From Candidatus Sodalis pierantonius str. SOPE (GTDB lineage Bacteria > Pseudomonadota > Gammaproteobacteria > Enterobacterales > Enterobacteriaceae): a DNA stretch of 64,000 nucleotides. Below, in pieces: positions 18,872 to 28,181 of the stretch (its first letter is position 1; every line of letters begins with the position of its first letter). The position numbers and the translations under genes are program-made. The DNA lies in NCBI RefSeq assembly GCF_000517405.1, contig NZ_CP006568.1, forward strand, positions 3,162,001 through 3,226,000. The letters run 5' to 3'. The notes beneath the pieces were generated by a model that ran no database searches, was not told the origin of the DNA, and was given only the letters and a program-made list of their open reading frames with translations.

Positions 18872-18899
18872 AAAAAAGCCCCGTGATTATCACAGAGCT
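18872..18899 (-). terminator. Rho-independent terminator ahead of the terminase genes
   Basis: Read on the minus strand: AGCTCTGTGAT, a short loop, ATCACGGGGCT, then six Ts. It abuts the terminase small-subunit start codon, so it separates the ejection-protein operon from the terminase pair. Because the stem contains the only GGGG that could be the next gene's ribosome site, it may also restrain translation. Confidence 0.7.
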
Positions 18900-18916
18900 A
18901 TCATGGACTTACTGAA

Positions 18917-18932
18917 GGTCGGGATCCCGACC
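18917..18932. promoter_or_regulatory. Intergenic palindrome, copy 3 of 3 (perfect)
   Basis: GGTCGGGATCCCGACC is a perfect 16-bp palindrome between the 824-aa gene and the terminase genes, 17 bp upstream of the terminator in the minus direction. It matches copies at 7512 and 10941 with one or two differences. Confidence 0.6.
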
Positions 18933-18949
18933 GATTAGCGCGAGCGGGT

Positions 18950-21424
18950 TTATTGCGGCAGCCTGTCCTGCGGACGCCACCAATAGGTTTGATTAAACTC
19001 TTTCCGGGCACGCTTTTCCATTCGACGCAAATATCCCGGTGAAAAGAGTTCCTGTAGCTGATTAAAGACCATATGGTCAAACACCGCCTTGGTATACCAT
19101 AAATTTTGCCTTGGGATCATGCCTTTGGCAAACTTGACGAGATCGCCCCCGGTTTGTTCCGGCTTACCCTCGACCGCGTTGAGCAGGACACCCTGCAACA
19201 GTTTAATGACGTCATCAACAACCCCCGCCACCGGCCCGAGCATGGAGGCCAATGCGCCAGAGCTATACCGGGTGTGATCAGACAGCAAGAAATCGCCATA
19301 GAGGCCCAATCCGCCGCCTTTCAAAAAGGCATCGAGCCAGAATTTCAGAGCTTTATCGCCCGTCATATCCCGGGGATTTCGTCCCGCAATAACTTCGCTG
19401 ATTTGTTGGGACATCGCACCCAATACGGTTGTGCTCGCCAGAAAGGCCGCCAGATACGCCGCACGACCGCCCGCAGAGGGCATATTCAACGCACGGGACC
19501 AATGACGCATCATGACCGCGATGGGGAAAGATTTGAAGAGAAAAACACTACGCACAAGCTCGCACCGCCAGTCCCCGCGCTGCATCGCCGCGCCGGTCAC
19601 CATGCGCTCGCGCGCACCGGGCGTAACCACCGCCATATCCACTTCCTCGCTCACGGCACCGAGCAATTTGCGCATCGCCTCAAATTTCACCCGCTCGGCG
19701 TTCCCCAATCCAGCAAGCTTCTCATTCAGTATGCGCATAATACTTTCCGGGGTCAGCATGGTGGTGTTGCCATTTCCCCAGTCCTGTTGCTCGACCAGCT
19801 TCCAAACCTTCCAATCTTGCGAGCTGATACCTTTGCTTTTGAGTATTCGCGCGTCCTCATCGGCAATTTTGGCGATGTCCGCATGCTTGCGTACCAGGTT
19901 ACCAATACCGCCCATCATGGTAACGCCGTAGGCCCGCTTATGCGCATCCGACCATGCAGAGAGCCCACTGGCCCGCATTACCGCGTTCACAACCCAGCGA
20001 GAGGGCGAGGGGCCCATATTATCGGTCGCCCAGCGGTTGACGCTTCCCAACAAGGTTTCCATCGCCAGACCCGCGCCACGGGCAAGCCGGATCTCGTCCT
20101 TATTCGCCGGGTTCATCGCGGCAAGCTGATTGCGCAATAGCTGTGCCATCGGCAAGTTATTGACCTTGGCCGTCAGGTACATCGTGCCGTTATCAGACAG
20201 CGAGGAAATCAGTGCCGAGCCTAACCGTGACGCCACGAGCCAGTTGCGCACGTGATCCGCCCTGCGGGCAATATAAGGATTAGCGACCGGCTGCGTTTTC
20301 CCGACGATAAAGTTGTAAAGGTCTTCTGTTTTGTTCTTCAGTTTTTTTATCCTGCCGGTTCTTGAGGGCGTTTCGTCAGCGGTTTTCGCCGCCAGCTCGT
20401 CAAGCAGGGAGCGGAACACATGATCGGGATTAGGGCCGTAGGTTTCCACCAACGCGATATCTTTACTTATACCGTCCAGGTGGTTGACCAGAATATCCCA
20501 CATCGACTTTTCACCGAAGCGTTGCTGATAGGCTAAATACCCTTCCGCGTCTTTAAAATGAATTTGCCTTTCCGCGTTACCACGATTCGCGCGGGCGCCA
20601 GACAGACGTCGCCCCGAATCACCCAGTTTGTTCATGCCGCCAGTGGCAATGGTCTTGTAACCATGACCAAGAAAATCGGCGACGTCCTTATCGCTCATCA
20701 GCTCACCGTTCTCTTTGACGTACTTATTGCGCTCAAGCTTCCCTATCACAAACCCGACCCAGTCAGATTGCGTGGCTTTACCCACCTTTTCCATTGAATG
20801 GTGTTGCGGCATGCCCCAGTCTTCCAGGTGACCGATATCACCGCCGGCGTCGTTAAAGCGGCGGCGCAACAGCTCGGAGACGTTTTTCCACGCTTCAGCC
20901 CCCTTTTTTGCCCTCACGTTACCGGTATCCTGCCCGCGCATTTCGTAGACCAGATCGCGCACCCCCTGGGTATCTTCAAAAAGCTGAAAAAAACGCGGGT
21001 CAATGACGCTGAATAATTCGTCCAGTTGGCTTAGGGCATAATCCCGCGTTGCCTTGGTGCGGGATTCCACCGATAAAAAATTGGCCTTTCCGTCAGCGTG
21101 AAACGCAATCGTTCGGTTCAGGGCTTCCAGCTTGCCGCCTTTTCCCTTATAGCCCGCGATAAAGTTATCCAACCGCTGGCGCGCCGCTATCGTCAGCGCC
21201 ACCCGCCGCTTTTTCAGCGTGGCCTCGCGCTCTAACGCTTCCGCCGCCATTTGTCCCGCGCGCTGCATCCGCTCTGACTCGCTTAAACTCCGCCATGACA
21301 CCGGATCGTTGCGCGCCAAATGGCGCATATTTTTCACGATGCGATCTTCAATTCCCTGGATCTCTGCTGAGGTCAACGTGCGTTTCGACGCCGCGGTGAT
21401 CGCCTGTATACATTCCTGTCGCAT
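18950..21424 (-). CDS. Large phage internal virion / ejection protein
   Basis: 824 aa, intact, starting MRQECIQAITAASKRTLTSA. It is largely alpha-helical and charged, with DLVYEMRGQDTGNVRAKKG, WGMPQHHSMEKVGKATQSD and a C-terminal part with hydrophobic segments (AAYLAAFLASTTVLGAMSQQ). Last of a run of four genes that occupy the slots of the T7 gp14-gp15-gp16 ejection proteins. I infer an ejection/internal-core role from position, size and composition; there is no catalytic motif I recognise. Confidence 0.6.
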   Translation of the reverse strand: MRQECIQAITAASKRTLTSAEIQGIEDRIVKNMRHLARNDPVSWRSLSESERMQRAGQMAAEALEREATLKKRRVALTIAARQRLDNFIAGYKGKGGKLEALNRTIAFHADGKANFLSVESRTKATRDYALSQLDELFSVIDPRFFQLFEDTQGVRDLVYEMRGQDTGNVRAKKGAEAWKNVSELLRRRFNDAGGDIGHLEDWGMPQHHSMEKVGKATQSDWVGFVIGKLERNKYVKENGELMSDKDVADFLGHGYKTIATGGMNKLGDSGRRLSGARANRGNAERQIHFKDAEGYLAYQQRFGEKSMWDILVNHLDGISKDIALVETYGPNPDHVFRSLLDELAAKTADETPSRTGRIKKLKNKTEDLYNFIVGKTQPVANPYIARRADHVRNWLVASRLGSALISSLSDNGTMYLTAKVNNLPMAQLLRNQLAAMNPANKDEIRLARGAGLAMETLLGSVNRWATDNMGPSPSRWVVNAVMRASGLSAWSDAHKRAYGVTMMGGIGNLVRKHADIAKIADEDARILKSKGISSQDWKVWKLVEQQDWGNGNTTMLTPESIMRILNEKLAGLGNAERVKFEAMRKLLGAVSEEVDMAVVTPGARERMVTGAAMQRGDWRCELVRSVFLFKSFPIAVMMRHWSRALNMPSAGGRAAYLAAFLASTTVLGAMSQQISEVIAGRNPRDMTGDKALKFWLDAFLKGGGLGLYGDFLLSDHTRYSSGALASMLGPVAGVVDDVIKLLQGVLLNAVEGKPEQTGGDLVKFAKGMIPRQNLWYTKAVFDHMVFNQLQELFSPGYLRRMEKRARKEFNQTYWWRPQDRLPQ

Positions 21425-21449
21425 CCTATCGCTCTCCCAAGGAAGCAGC

Positions 21450-22902
21450 TCACCGCCACATCAAATAAACTGGCGTCGTGCTGAGCGTTTCGACATCCTT
21501 ATTGACTTGGGCCAACAAGTCCGCCGCCCTGACCGCTGTAACACTGTCATCATGACCCACAACAAGCACTTCAAGATCGGGTTTCTCCATCACGGCGCGT
21601 TCTGCATGGCGGAAATCATACTCATCACCCGCAGTGTTATTACCACGGGCCTGATGTTCCCCCGCGGCTAACTGGTCCTGTCTCACCTGCGCCACTGTAC
21701 GGGGTTTAGGCGTGGATAACCCACTCATCCCCGCGACATCCGCGTGATACTGCTCCGCTGCCGTGGTGGCGCCACCCCTAAGCCCTAATGCCTCACGCAC
21801 CGACTGTGAAGCCAGATTGACTCTTGGCATCTTTTGCAGAAATTCCGCCCCCTCAAGCAGCGCGCCGACATCGACGGGTTCACCTGCCAGTACGTCCGTC
21901 ATCGCCTTATTCATCGCCTGGGCATGGGCATGGGCATGGGCATTGCGGGAAAGTACGCTGACAGGCACCCCCGGCGCCACGGTCACCTCAAAATTAACGT
22001 GGCTGCTGCTCGTTAGCGCGGCATCAATCTCTTCCGGGGAGACGCGCCTTACCGGTACGTCCTCACCGCGGCTATTGATAAAGCGCCCCAACCCACCGAA
22101 CGCCACGCCTAAAACGGCATCGGTTGCCAATGCCTGAGCATCCATAACGTCATACTGGCGCGTCATGTCCTCGTAACCGCCACGTCGTAAAATCTCGGCG
22201 GACAACCCACGCTGGGCCATGCCCATTGCGACATTGGTACCTGCCGAATAAAACAGGTCAGGTGCAGCGCGGGCCACGGCACCCGCTAATGCTCCCGAGG
22301 TGCCTCTGCCAACAGACAGCGCGGCACCTACCCCCTCGGCCACCGCGCCCCCTGCCCGCAGCCCCAGCGACATAGGGAGAACCACACCTAATGCCGCCGG
22401 TGACCAGCGCCTTATCAACGGCGGTCCCGTAATCAACGCCGTCGGCTCGCGATTTCTCGTAATCGGAGAACCCTTGCAGTGTACCCACGGTTGCAGCAGC
22501 GCCCCAAGGACCACCCATGAGGGATCCTGCGATCGCCTGTCCGCCTATTTGCCCCAGAGAGTACAGGACTTGCCCCGCCGTTCCGGTCGTGCCCGGATCG
22601 GGTGTAAGTTCGCGGACGCTTTTTTCCGCCAGTTTTCGCTGTTCCTTGAAAAAATCGGCTGAGGAGTCACGCACGCCAAAGGTTTCGCTCACCGCTTCGG
22701 CAACGGGCGACATCACGGTATCCAGCGTCGCTCATCCCACTTGATCCGCCTGTCTTACGCCAGACCACAGTCCTTCAAAAAGGGCAGTCCCCGCGCCATC
22801 GAAGAACGCCGCATCTCGCAGCGTACCTGTGCCAATGGGATGTTCCGCAGCGTACGAGAGTTCTTTATTTTGCTGTGTCGGGCTAAAATCGAAATAGCTC
22901 AT
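21450..22902 (-). pseudogene. Phage internal virion protein, nonsense plus frameshift
   Basis: ATG 22902 (MSYFDFSPTQQNKELSYAAE) overlaps the end of the preceding gene. The frame meets TGA at 22732-22734 (QADQVG, stop, ATLDTVMS), probably from a TGG Trp codon. It resumes in frame to about ALVTGG, where a frameshift near 22390 leads into LGVVLPMSLGLRAGGAVAEG and on to TGA 21450. Repaired length would be about 480 aa. The Gly/Ala-rich hydrophobic centre suits a membrane-interacting ejection protein. A GCATGG hexamer repeat at about 21921-21945 encodes an HAHAHAHA stretch. Confidence 0.72.
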
Positions 22903-25430
22903 TGAGGAATGCCCTCCTCGCCAAAGCGGAGCTTTTCTGCATCAATTCTCAGCACCACAGGTCTGCCGTCCTTTCCTATCAGATAACCGCCACCCAGCTT
23001 CACCAGATACTGACTGTCGCCGTGGCTCTGTAAGCCGTATCGCCCGGGCGGCGGCTTGATTCCGTCGTCCAACACTTGCTCCTTCCAGGCTACGCCCACC
23101 GCTTTATTGAACTGGCTTTCTGATATCCCCCAGGGTAACAGCACGTCCCCCTGTCCTCCGTAGTTGTAAACGCCCCCAGTCGCCACGTTGATAGCCTGAG
23201 TCCAAGTGTCTTTGTCGTATTCCCCTGACACGTTCCCCTTGCGTGCCATGACGCCAGCGTAATAATCCTTCGCGACATCGTACGCCTGCGCAGCGCCTTC
23301 GGCATCCCCCGCAAAAGCCTTGCCTACCTTGTCGACAAACTCAGGGCGTAAATCAGTATCTTTAGGCATTTCAATCCCGCGGGTTTTATTCTCGATCCCG
23401 TTGACGTTGGTCGTCACACCGGCGCGGGCATTGGCCCCCTCGATAATCGTTTTCGCTGCATCATCAAGGCTAACCGTAGAGTCAGAAAACCAGCCAGAAT
23501 TTCCTATTACGTTACCCCTCTTTCCCATGATGGCACCGGCAACCGCCGCCGACGGCGCGTAGCGGCTCACCTGCTGTAACGCGGCTGAGTACTGCGCCCC
23601 TGATCCCAGCCCCTGCCGCATTGCATCCAGATAAGCAACGGACTGTGACGCCGGTGCAGAACGCAGCATTTCGCCTATCTGAGACGCTTCCGACTGGGAA
23701 AAAATGGCTAACGGGGTGCCGTAATGCCGTGCCAGCTCAGGGGTTAAGCTCGCCCGCGCCGATAGCCCCGCGCTTAAGGAATCAGGCGTTTGCATATCGA
23801 GAGGGTCAATTTGTTTTTGTTCCGTGGCGTATTGAATAGGATCTTGCATTCGCGCCCTGTTGACGTATTCAACGGCTTTTTGCAATGTCTCATGCCGTTT
23901 AGCCGCCTCAGCGTAACCTTCTCCTGGCACGGGTTGACGCGCATTCAGCAAGGCCTGCTGCCCCACCGGTGATAACTGCTGGACCGTTGAGATATCACTG
24001 CCTAGCTGTTGGGTATCGAGATAATTTGCATATTCTTTCTGTCCGGCATCATAGCCGTAGGCGCGGGTAAATTCGTCCGCTGTGAATTCACGGGGGTAAT
24101 TCTTCCCACGTAACGCCGCCGCGGTGAAATCTTTCAGTTCACCCTCTAACTCAACACGATATTCCCGCTGCTGTTGGCTGAGCTGTCCCTGCGCCACGCT
24201 GCGCAACCGGGCGAGTTGTACCGGATCTAACTGGGTCACGGCAGTAGTCTCGCCCGCCGCGCGCAAGTGGTTACCGTCCGACGCGGGTAGCGTCACCAGA
24301 CCCAGCGCGGACATTGCTCCCGTTGAGATTTGTTCTTTGGAATAGGGGTTACCGCCATTTTCATGCTCGGTTATTCCCGCACACAGCGCGGTTAGCGTAT
24401 TGATGTCCGTCAGGTCGAGTCGCTTGCCGGCGGGTACGCCTAACGCTTTGGAAATGGCGGCGATATAGGCGACGGTGTCGTTTTCATTCGGGGGTGCCCA
24501 GCGTCCGATGATTTGCTCGACCGTGTTGTAACCGCGTTTATTGTAGGCCAGCAGGTTTTTGCACAACGCACGAAGGCCGTGCTCAGGCGTCGCGAATGAC
24601 GCAAACCGTCCGTCGCCCTTGGTCTCCCCCTCCCAGGTGTTTTCCGTGCGTACCAGATTCCCCGGATTGTTACTGCGCACGCCGACCGGCTCGGTTGCGC
24701 TGCCGCCGCTATAGCGCATCGCCCCCCCCCCCCCGGCGTCTGAGGGCTCTCCCGCCAGCCGGACGAAATCAGCGGGATTCGATACCGCGATATTCTGCGC
24801 GGTAGTCAACGCGGTTGTTTTCACATAATTGTTCTGCTGCTCGCTTATCTGTTCCGGAGTCCAACCGTGCGCCTTGCCGTACTCGGCGATCTGCTGTTGC
24901 GCGCTCCCGACTTCCAGTTGGTAACTGACGTTGTCATGCCAAAATCCGGCGGCGCGCGTCTGGCTGTTGGCTATCGTTGATTCAAAATTCCCCTGCTCAA
25001 CGCGCCGACGCTGCCCCAACTCATGGCTTAAGCCGGTTCGCTCGAGTTGGATACGCCGCGCGATAGCCTGCTGCTGGAACGGCTCGAGCATATCTGAGGG
25101 CAACTCAGCCGCCAGTTTATTGGCGAAATCCTCGTATTGCCGCGTGTAATAACCCGTAGCCCCTTCTGCGTTTGTCCCCTGCAACGAAAGCAGCCCGTGT
25201 TCGGGGTCATTGACCAGGCCATGGGTGAAATTATCAAGCTGCAGCGTCAGTGCCTGTAAATGACTCTGTCTTTCCTGCTCGATGCGCCGCTGTTGCTGCT
25301 CCGCGACCCCGATGCCTACCGACGCCAAATGCTGCAGTGCATTCGCGACGGCGCCGGTGTTGCCCACGTCAACGCAGGTCGGTTGTGCGGCAGGCGTCGC
25401 ATTGCCAAAATTCCCCACTGGAATACGCAT
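22899..25430 (-). CDS. Phage ejection protein with peptidoglycan-hydrolase-like domain
   Basis: 843 aa, intact. The N-terminal third is Gln-rich and helical. Around residues 250-370 is a muramidase/structural-lysin-like block (GVRSNNPGNLVRTENTWEG, GLRALCKNLLAYNKRGYNT, VEQIIGRWAPPNENDTVAYI) often seen in virion-associated cell-wall hydrolases. The rest is long and helical, ending VLRIDAEKLRFGEEGIPQ. In podoviruses this slot supplies a protein that locally opens the wall during DNA injection. A run of 13 Cs (plus strand, 24722-24734) encodes four Gly and is a slippage hotspot. Start shares one base with the preceding stop. Confidence 0.7.
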   Translation of the reverse strand: MRIPVGNFGNATPAAQPTCVDVGNTGAVANALQHLASVGIGVAEQQQRRIEQERQSHLQALTLQLDNFTHGLVNDPEHGLLSLQGTNAEGATGYYTRQYEDFANKLAAELPSDMLEPFQQQAIARRIQLERTGLSHELGQRRRVEQGNFESTIANSQTRAAGFWHDNVSYQLEVGSAQQQIAEYGKAHGWTPEQISEQQNNYVKTTALTTAQNIAVSNPADFVRLAGEPSDAGGGGAMRYSGGSATEPVGVRSNNPGNLVRTENTWEGETKGDGRFASFATPEHGLRALCKNLLAYNKRGYNTVEQIIGRWAPPNENDTVAYIAAISKALGVPAGKRLDLTDINTLTALCAGITEHENGGNPYSKEQISTGAMSALGLVTLPASDGNHLRAAGETTAVTQLDPVQLARLRSVAQGQLSQQQREYRVELEGELKDFTAAALRGKNYPREFTADEFTRAYGYDAGQKEYANYLDTQQLGSDISTVQQLSPVGQQALLNARQPVPGEGYAEAAKRHETLQKAVEYVNRARMQDPIQYATEQKQIDPLDMQTPDSLSAGLSARASLTPELARHYGTPLAIFSQSEASQIGEMLRSAPASQSVAYLDAMRQGLGSGAQYSAALQQVSRYAPSAAVAGAIMGKRGNVIGNSGWFSDSTVSLDDAAKTIIEGANARAGVTTNVNGIENKTRGIEMPKDTDLRPEFVDKVGKAFAGDAEGAAQAYDVAKDYYAGVMARKGNVSGEYDKDTWTQAINVATGGVYNYGGQGDVLLPWGISESQFNKAVGVAWKEQVLDDGIKPPPGRYGLQSHGDSQYLVKLGGGYLIGKDGRPVVLRIDAEKLRFGEEGIPQ

Positions 25431-25942
25431 CAGCGGATCTCCATATTCGCGAAAAGGTTACTTGAAGCGGTGTCTGTCGTCGGGTTAGCTTTCTTCCAGC
25501 CTGAGTAAGCCATTGCCCCTCCCTGTAATAACGCGCTGCCGGCATTGATATATCCCGCTGATGCCGCATTGCTGCCGCTAATACGGTCGGCTTGCGCCTG
25601 CGCCCTGTAGCGTGCGCTGGTGTTCATGCCGTTTACTATCGTGGTGTAGGCATCCTCTTCCGCATCGCCGGTAATGCCAGAGGTAATGCGTAACGCAGTG
25701 CCCGCCCCGGTTTCTACCCCGGAGGCGGCCAGTGCGGCATTCGCCTGCGCCGCCTGATGCTGGCCCGCCTTACGGATTTTTTCCCCCTGCACCTTTGCCG
25801 CCGTTTTAGCCGCATCAGCGTCTGCCTCAGCCTGTGCGGCCTGATAATTCGCCATCTTCTGCTGTTGCTGCCCCTGCACGACGGCCCCGCCTGCCGCCAA
25901 TACCGACGATGCAACCAGCGCAATCTCGACGCCTGTACACAT
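25430..25942 (-). CDS. T7 gp14-like internal virion protein
   Basis: 170 aa from ATG 25942, with GGAGG six bases upstream. It starts MCTGVEIALVASSVLAAGGA, a hydrophobic N-terminal segment, then a long Gln/Ala-rich helix (QGQQQQKMANYQAAQAEADA), typical of gp14-type internal virion proteins that form the outer-membrane pore during DNA ejection. Its ribosome site lies within the end of the GNAT gene (TGA 25944-25946), so the two genes were adjacent and coupled before the inversion. Confidence 0.68.
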   Translation of the reverse strand: MCTGVEIALVASSVLAAGGAVVQGQQQQKMANYQAAQAEADADAAKTAAKVQGEKIRKAGQHQAAQANAALAASGVETGAGTALRITSGITGDAEEDAYTTIVNGMNTSARYRAQAQADRISGSNAASAGYINAGSALLQGGAMAYSGWKKANPTTDTASSNLFANMEIR

Positions 25943-25943
25943 C

Positions 25944-26214
25944 TCACACCTCCATCGAATAAAGCAGCCCGGTGCGTGACAAGCCAAGCCGTGAATATAA
26001 TTCGCCGGTGCGTTCCTCGTGCACCCCCGTGGTAATACCCATGTTGATCACCGTGACACCGTGGTCTTTCGCCCAGGCAATAAAGGATTTGACCAATCGC
26101 GCGCCGGCCGACCCGCCACGATGGTTCGGGGAAATGAAAACGCCGTACTCAAACGCCATCAACTGGTGCGAAAACCACTGTTCCCCGATGGCACCGGCCA
26201 GCCAGCCGATGATC
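25944..26214 (-). pseudogene. GNAT acetyltransferase, C-terminal half
   Basis: Opens directly from the IS256 copy D border with CGATGATC, the complement of the GATCATCG next to copy C. It reads WLAGAIGEQWFSHQ, then FISPNHRGGSAGARLVKSF (the acetyl-CoA loop region of GNAT enzymes), and ends GLLYSMEV. Together with 14630-14816 it makes one uninterrupted protein of about 152 aa, showing that the DNA between was inverted after the IS insertion. Confidence 0.88.
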
Positions 26215-27530
26215 GACCCTGTACACGATTCTGTGTAAATGCCTTTTCTCAGAAGTGACCGTCCAGGCGGTCACCGAACTCGATAATAAAGCGGCTCATT
26301 GCCATGCGCCAGTCCCTCAAAGGCATTGTCCATTTCTGTGAGGCCGCCTGTATCGCCAGCCACACCACCTTATTTCACTGCGTCGTCGGTCGGGAACACC
26401 TTGCGCTTTTTGATGGCATGCCGGATCACGCTGTTTAACTACTCGATGGCGTTGGTCGTGTAGATCACCTTGCGGATGTCCGTTGGGTAGGCAAAGAACG
26501 TGGCCAGATTGGCCCAGTTTGCCTGCCAGCTTCGACTTATTTGCGGGTAGCGGATGTCCCAGGCACTGGAGAACGCTTCCAGCGCCTGCAAGCCGGCTTC
26601 TTCCGTAGGGGCCTGATAGATAGCTTTCAGGTCGCGGGTGACGGCTTTGTAGTCCTTCCAGGAGACGAACCGCAGGCTGTTGCGCACCATATGCACGATA
26701 CACAGCTGGAGCCGCGCCTCCGGATACACCGCGTTAATAGCGTCAGGGAAACCTTTCAGCCCGTCTACGCAGGCGATAAGGATATCGTTCAGGCCGCGGT
26801 TTTTCAGCTCTGTTAGCACGTTCAGCCAGAACTTTGCGCCTTCATTTTCGGCCAGCCACATACCTAGCAACTCTTTCTGGCCTTCGATGTTGATGCCCAG
26901 CGCCAGGAACACAGATTTGTTGATGATGCGGCTGTCCTGCCGGACTTTTAGAACGATACAGTCAAGATAAACAATGGGATAGACTGCATCCAGAGGCCGG
27001 TTTTGCCATTCAACAACCTGCTCCATGACCGCATCGGTGACCTTTGAGACCAGCGCCGGCGAGACATCGGCGTCATACAGCTCTTTGAACGCGGCGGCGA
27101 TCTCGCGGGTGGTCATCCCTTTGGCGTACAACGATAAAATCTGGTTATCCATCCCGGTAATCCGGGTCTGGTTCTTCTTCACCAGTTGCGGTTCAAAGGA
27201 ACCGTCACGATCGCGCGGAGTACGCAGCGCCAGCGGGCCATCGCCAGTGGTAACGGTTTTTGTGGAATAGCCGTTGCGGGCGTTGGTCCCCGGTTTAGGC
27301 TGATTTTTATCGTAGCCGAGGTGATGGGTCATTTCGGCATTGAGAGCTGCTTCGACGCTGATTTTTTTCAGCAGCCGATCGAAGTGACTGAGATCTTCAG
27401 GGGTTTTGAGATTTTTGGCCAGTTCGTTAGCCAGAGCCTGCAACTGTTTTTCGTTCATAAATTAACCTGTTTTTGATGTTGGATTGAACATATCAAAATC
27501 AGGCAAATACACAAATTTCTAAACAGGCTC
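26215..27530 (-). mobile_element. IS256-family element, copy D
   Basis: 1316 bp (the 1315-bp unit plus one inserted base). Left flank CGATGATC is the complement of copy C's left flank; right flank GTATGGGA has no match. Copies C and D are inverted relative to each other and bracket the leftward-reading prophage block. Confidence 0.94.
26249..27458 (-). pseudogene. IS256-family transposase, nonsense plus frameshift (copy D)
   Basis: The frame from ATG 27458 (MNEKQLQALANELAKNLK, D2N relative to other copies) runs 339 codons to TAG at the Ser codon after TTNAIE, exactly where intact copies read TTNAIESLN. An extra base near 26371 (CCTTATTTCAC) also shifts the downstream frame. It therefore lacks the last ~60 residues. 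Confidence 0.92.
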
Positions 27531-27929
27531 GTATGGGATAATCATTTGCATGTCATTCAGAATAAAACCGGATCACGTATTGCCATTCCCTTATCTATCC
27601 AATGCAAGGCCATTAACATTACTTTATCAGAAATTATTTCTATGTGCCGTGATAGCATTGTCAGCCCATATCTTTTACACCATCATCATTCAGTAGCTAG
27701 AACAAAACGCGGTGGCCGAATTCAAGAACAAACAATCACTGGCGCGTTTAGTGCCGCTAGAGATGCGAGCGGCATCAAATGGAAGGAAGGCACACCTCCA
27801 ACATTTCATGAACAACGTTCTTTATCTGAACGTTTATAAAGAGAGCAAGGAATAGATACGAAATCGTTGCTTGGCCATAAAAACCAGCAAATGACCGATA
27901 AGTACAATGATGATAGAGGCCGTAATTGA
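27531..27929 (+). pseudogene. Tyrosine-recombinase integrase, C-terminal fragment with nonsense codon
   Basis: Open from the IS256 border: HVIQNKTGSRIAIPLSIQ, then TPPTFHEQRSLSERL with the H-x-x-R catalytic box, TAA at 27837-27839 (probably Tyr originally), then in the same frame REQGIDTKSLLGHKNQQMTD and KYNDDRGRN carrying the catalytic Tyr, and TGA 27927-27929. The N-terminal ~200 residues are missing. An integrase 3' end beside chromosomal cysK is what one expects at one end of a prophage. Confidence 0.85.
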
Positions 27930-27970
27930 ACTGTGATTGCTGTGTAATTGACTGAATAAAAAACATACAA

Positions 27971-28009
27971 TTTTGCAGAAGAGTTTTGCAGGGGTTTTGC
28001 AGAAGAAAA
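27971..28009 (+). other. Candidate right attachment-site repeats
   Basis: TTTTGCAGAAGAGTTTT (27971-27987) and TTTTGCAGAAGAAAA (27995-28009) both match the segment at 499-516 near cysZ. They lie 42 bp after the integrase fragment. The doubled copy could include an arm-type site or a remnant of attB. AT-rich context limits confidence. 28010-28181 holds only the cysK upstream region. Confidence 0.4.
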
Positions 28010-28181
28010 TGATAAATCCATTAACCATATGAAATATATATTGTTATTTCGTATTTAGGAATAAAAGACTTATTTCTTAATAACATAACGATATACGATT
28101 CTGTCACTTCCACCCCTATGCTGAAAGGGTATGCTTTGCTGAAAATCCCCTTTCTTTCGCACCCGAACTATAGGACTGGTC

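Noticed and set aside
21921..21945. GCATGG hexamer array as a CRISPR-like or regulatory repeat
   Set aside because: It lies in frame within a virion gene and simply encodes a His-Ala run; there are no spacers.
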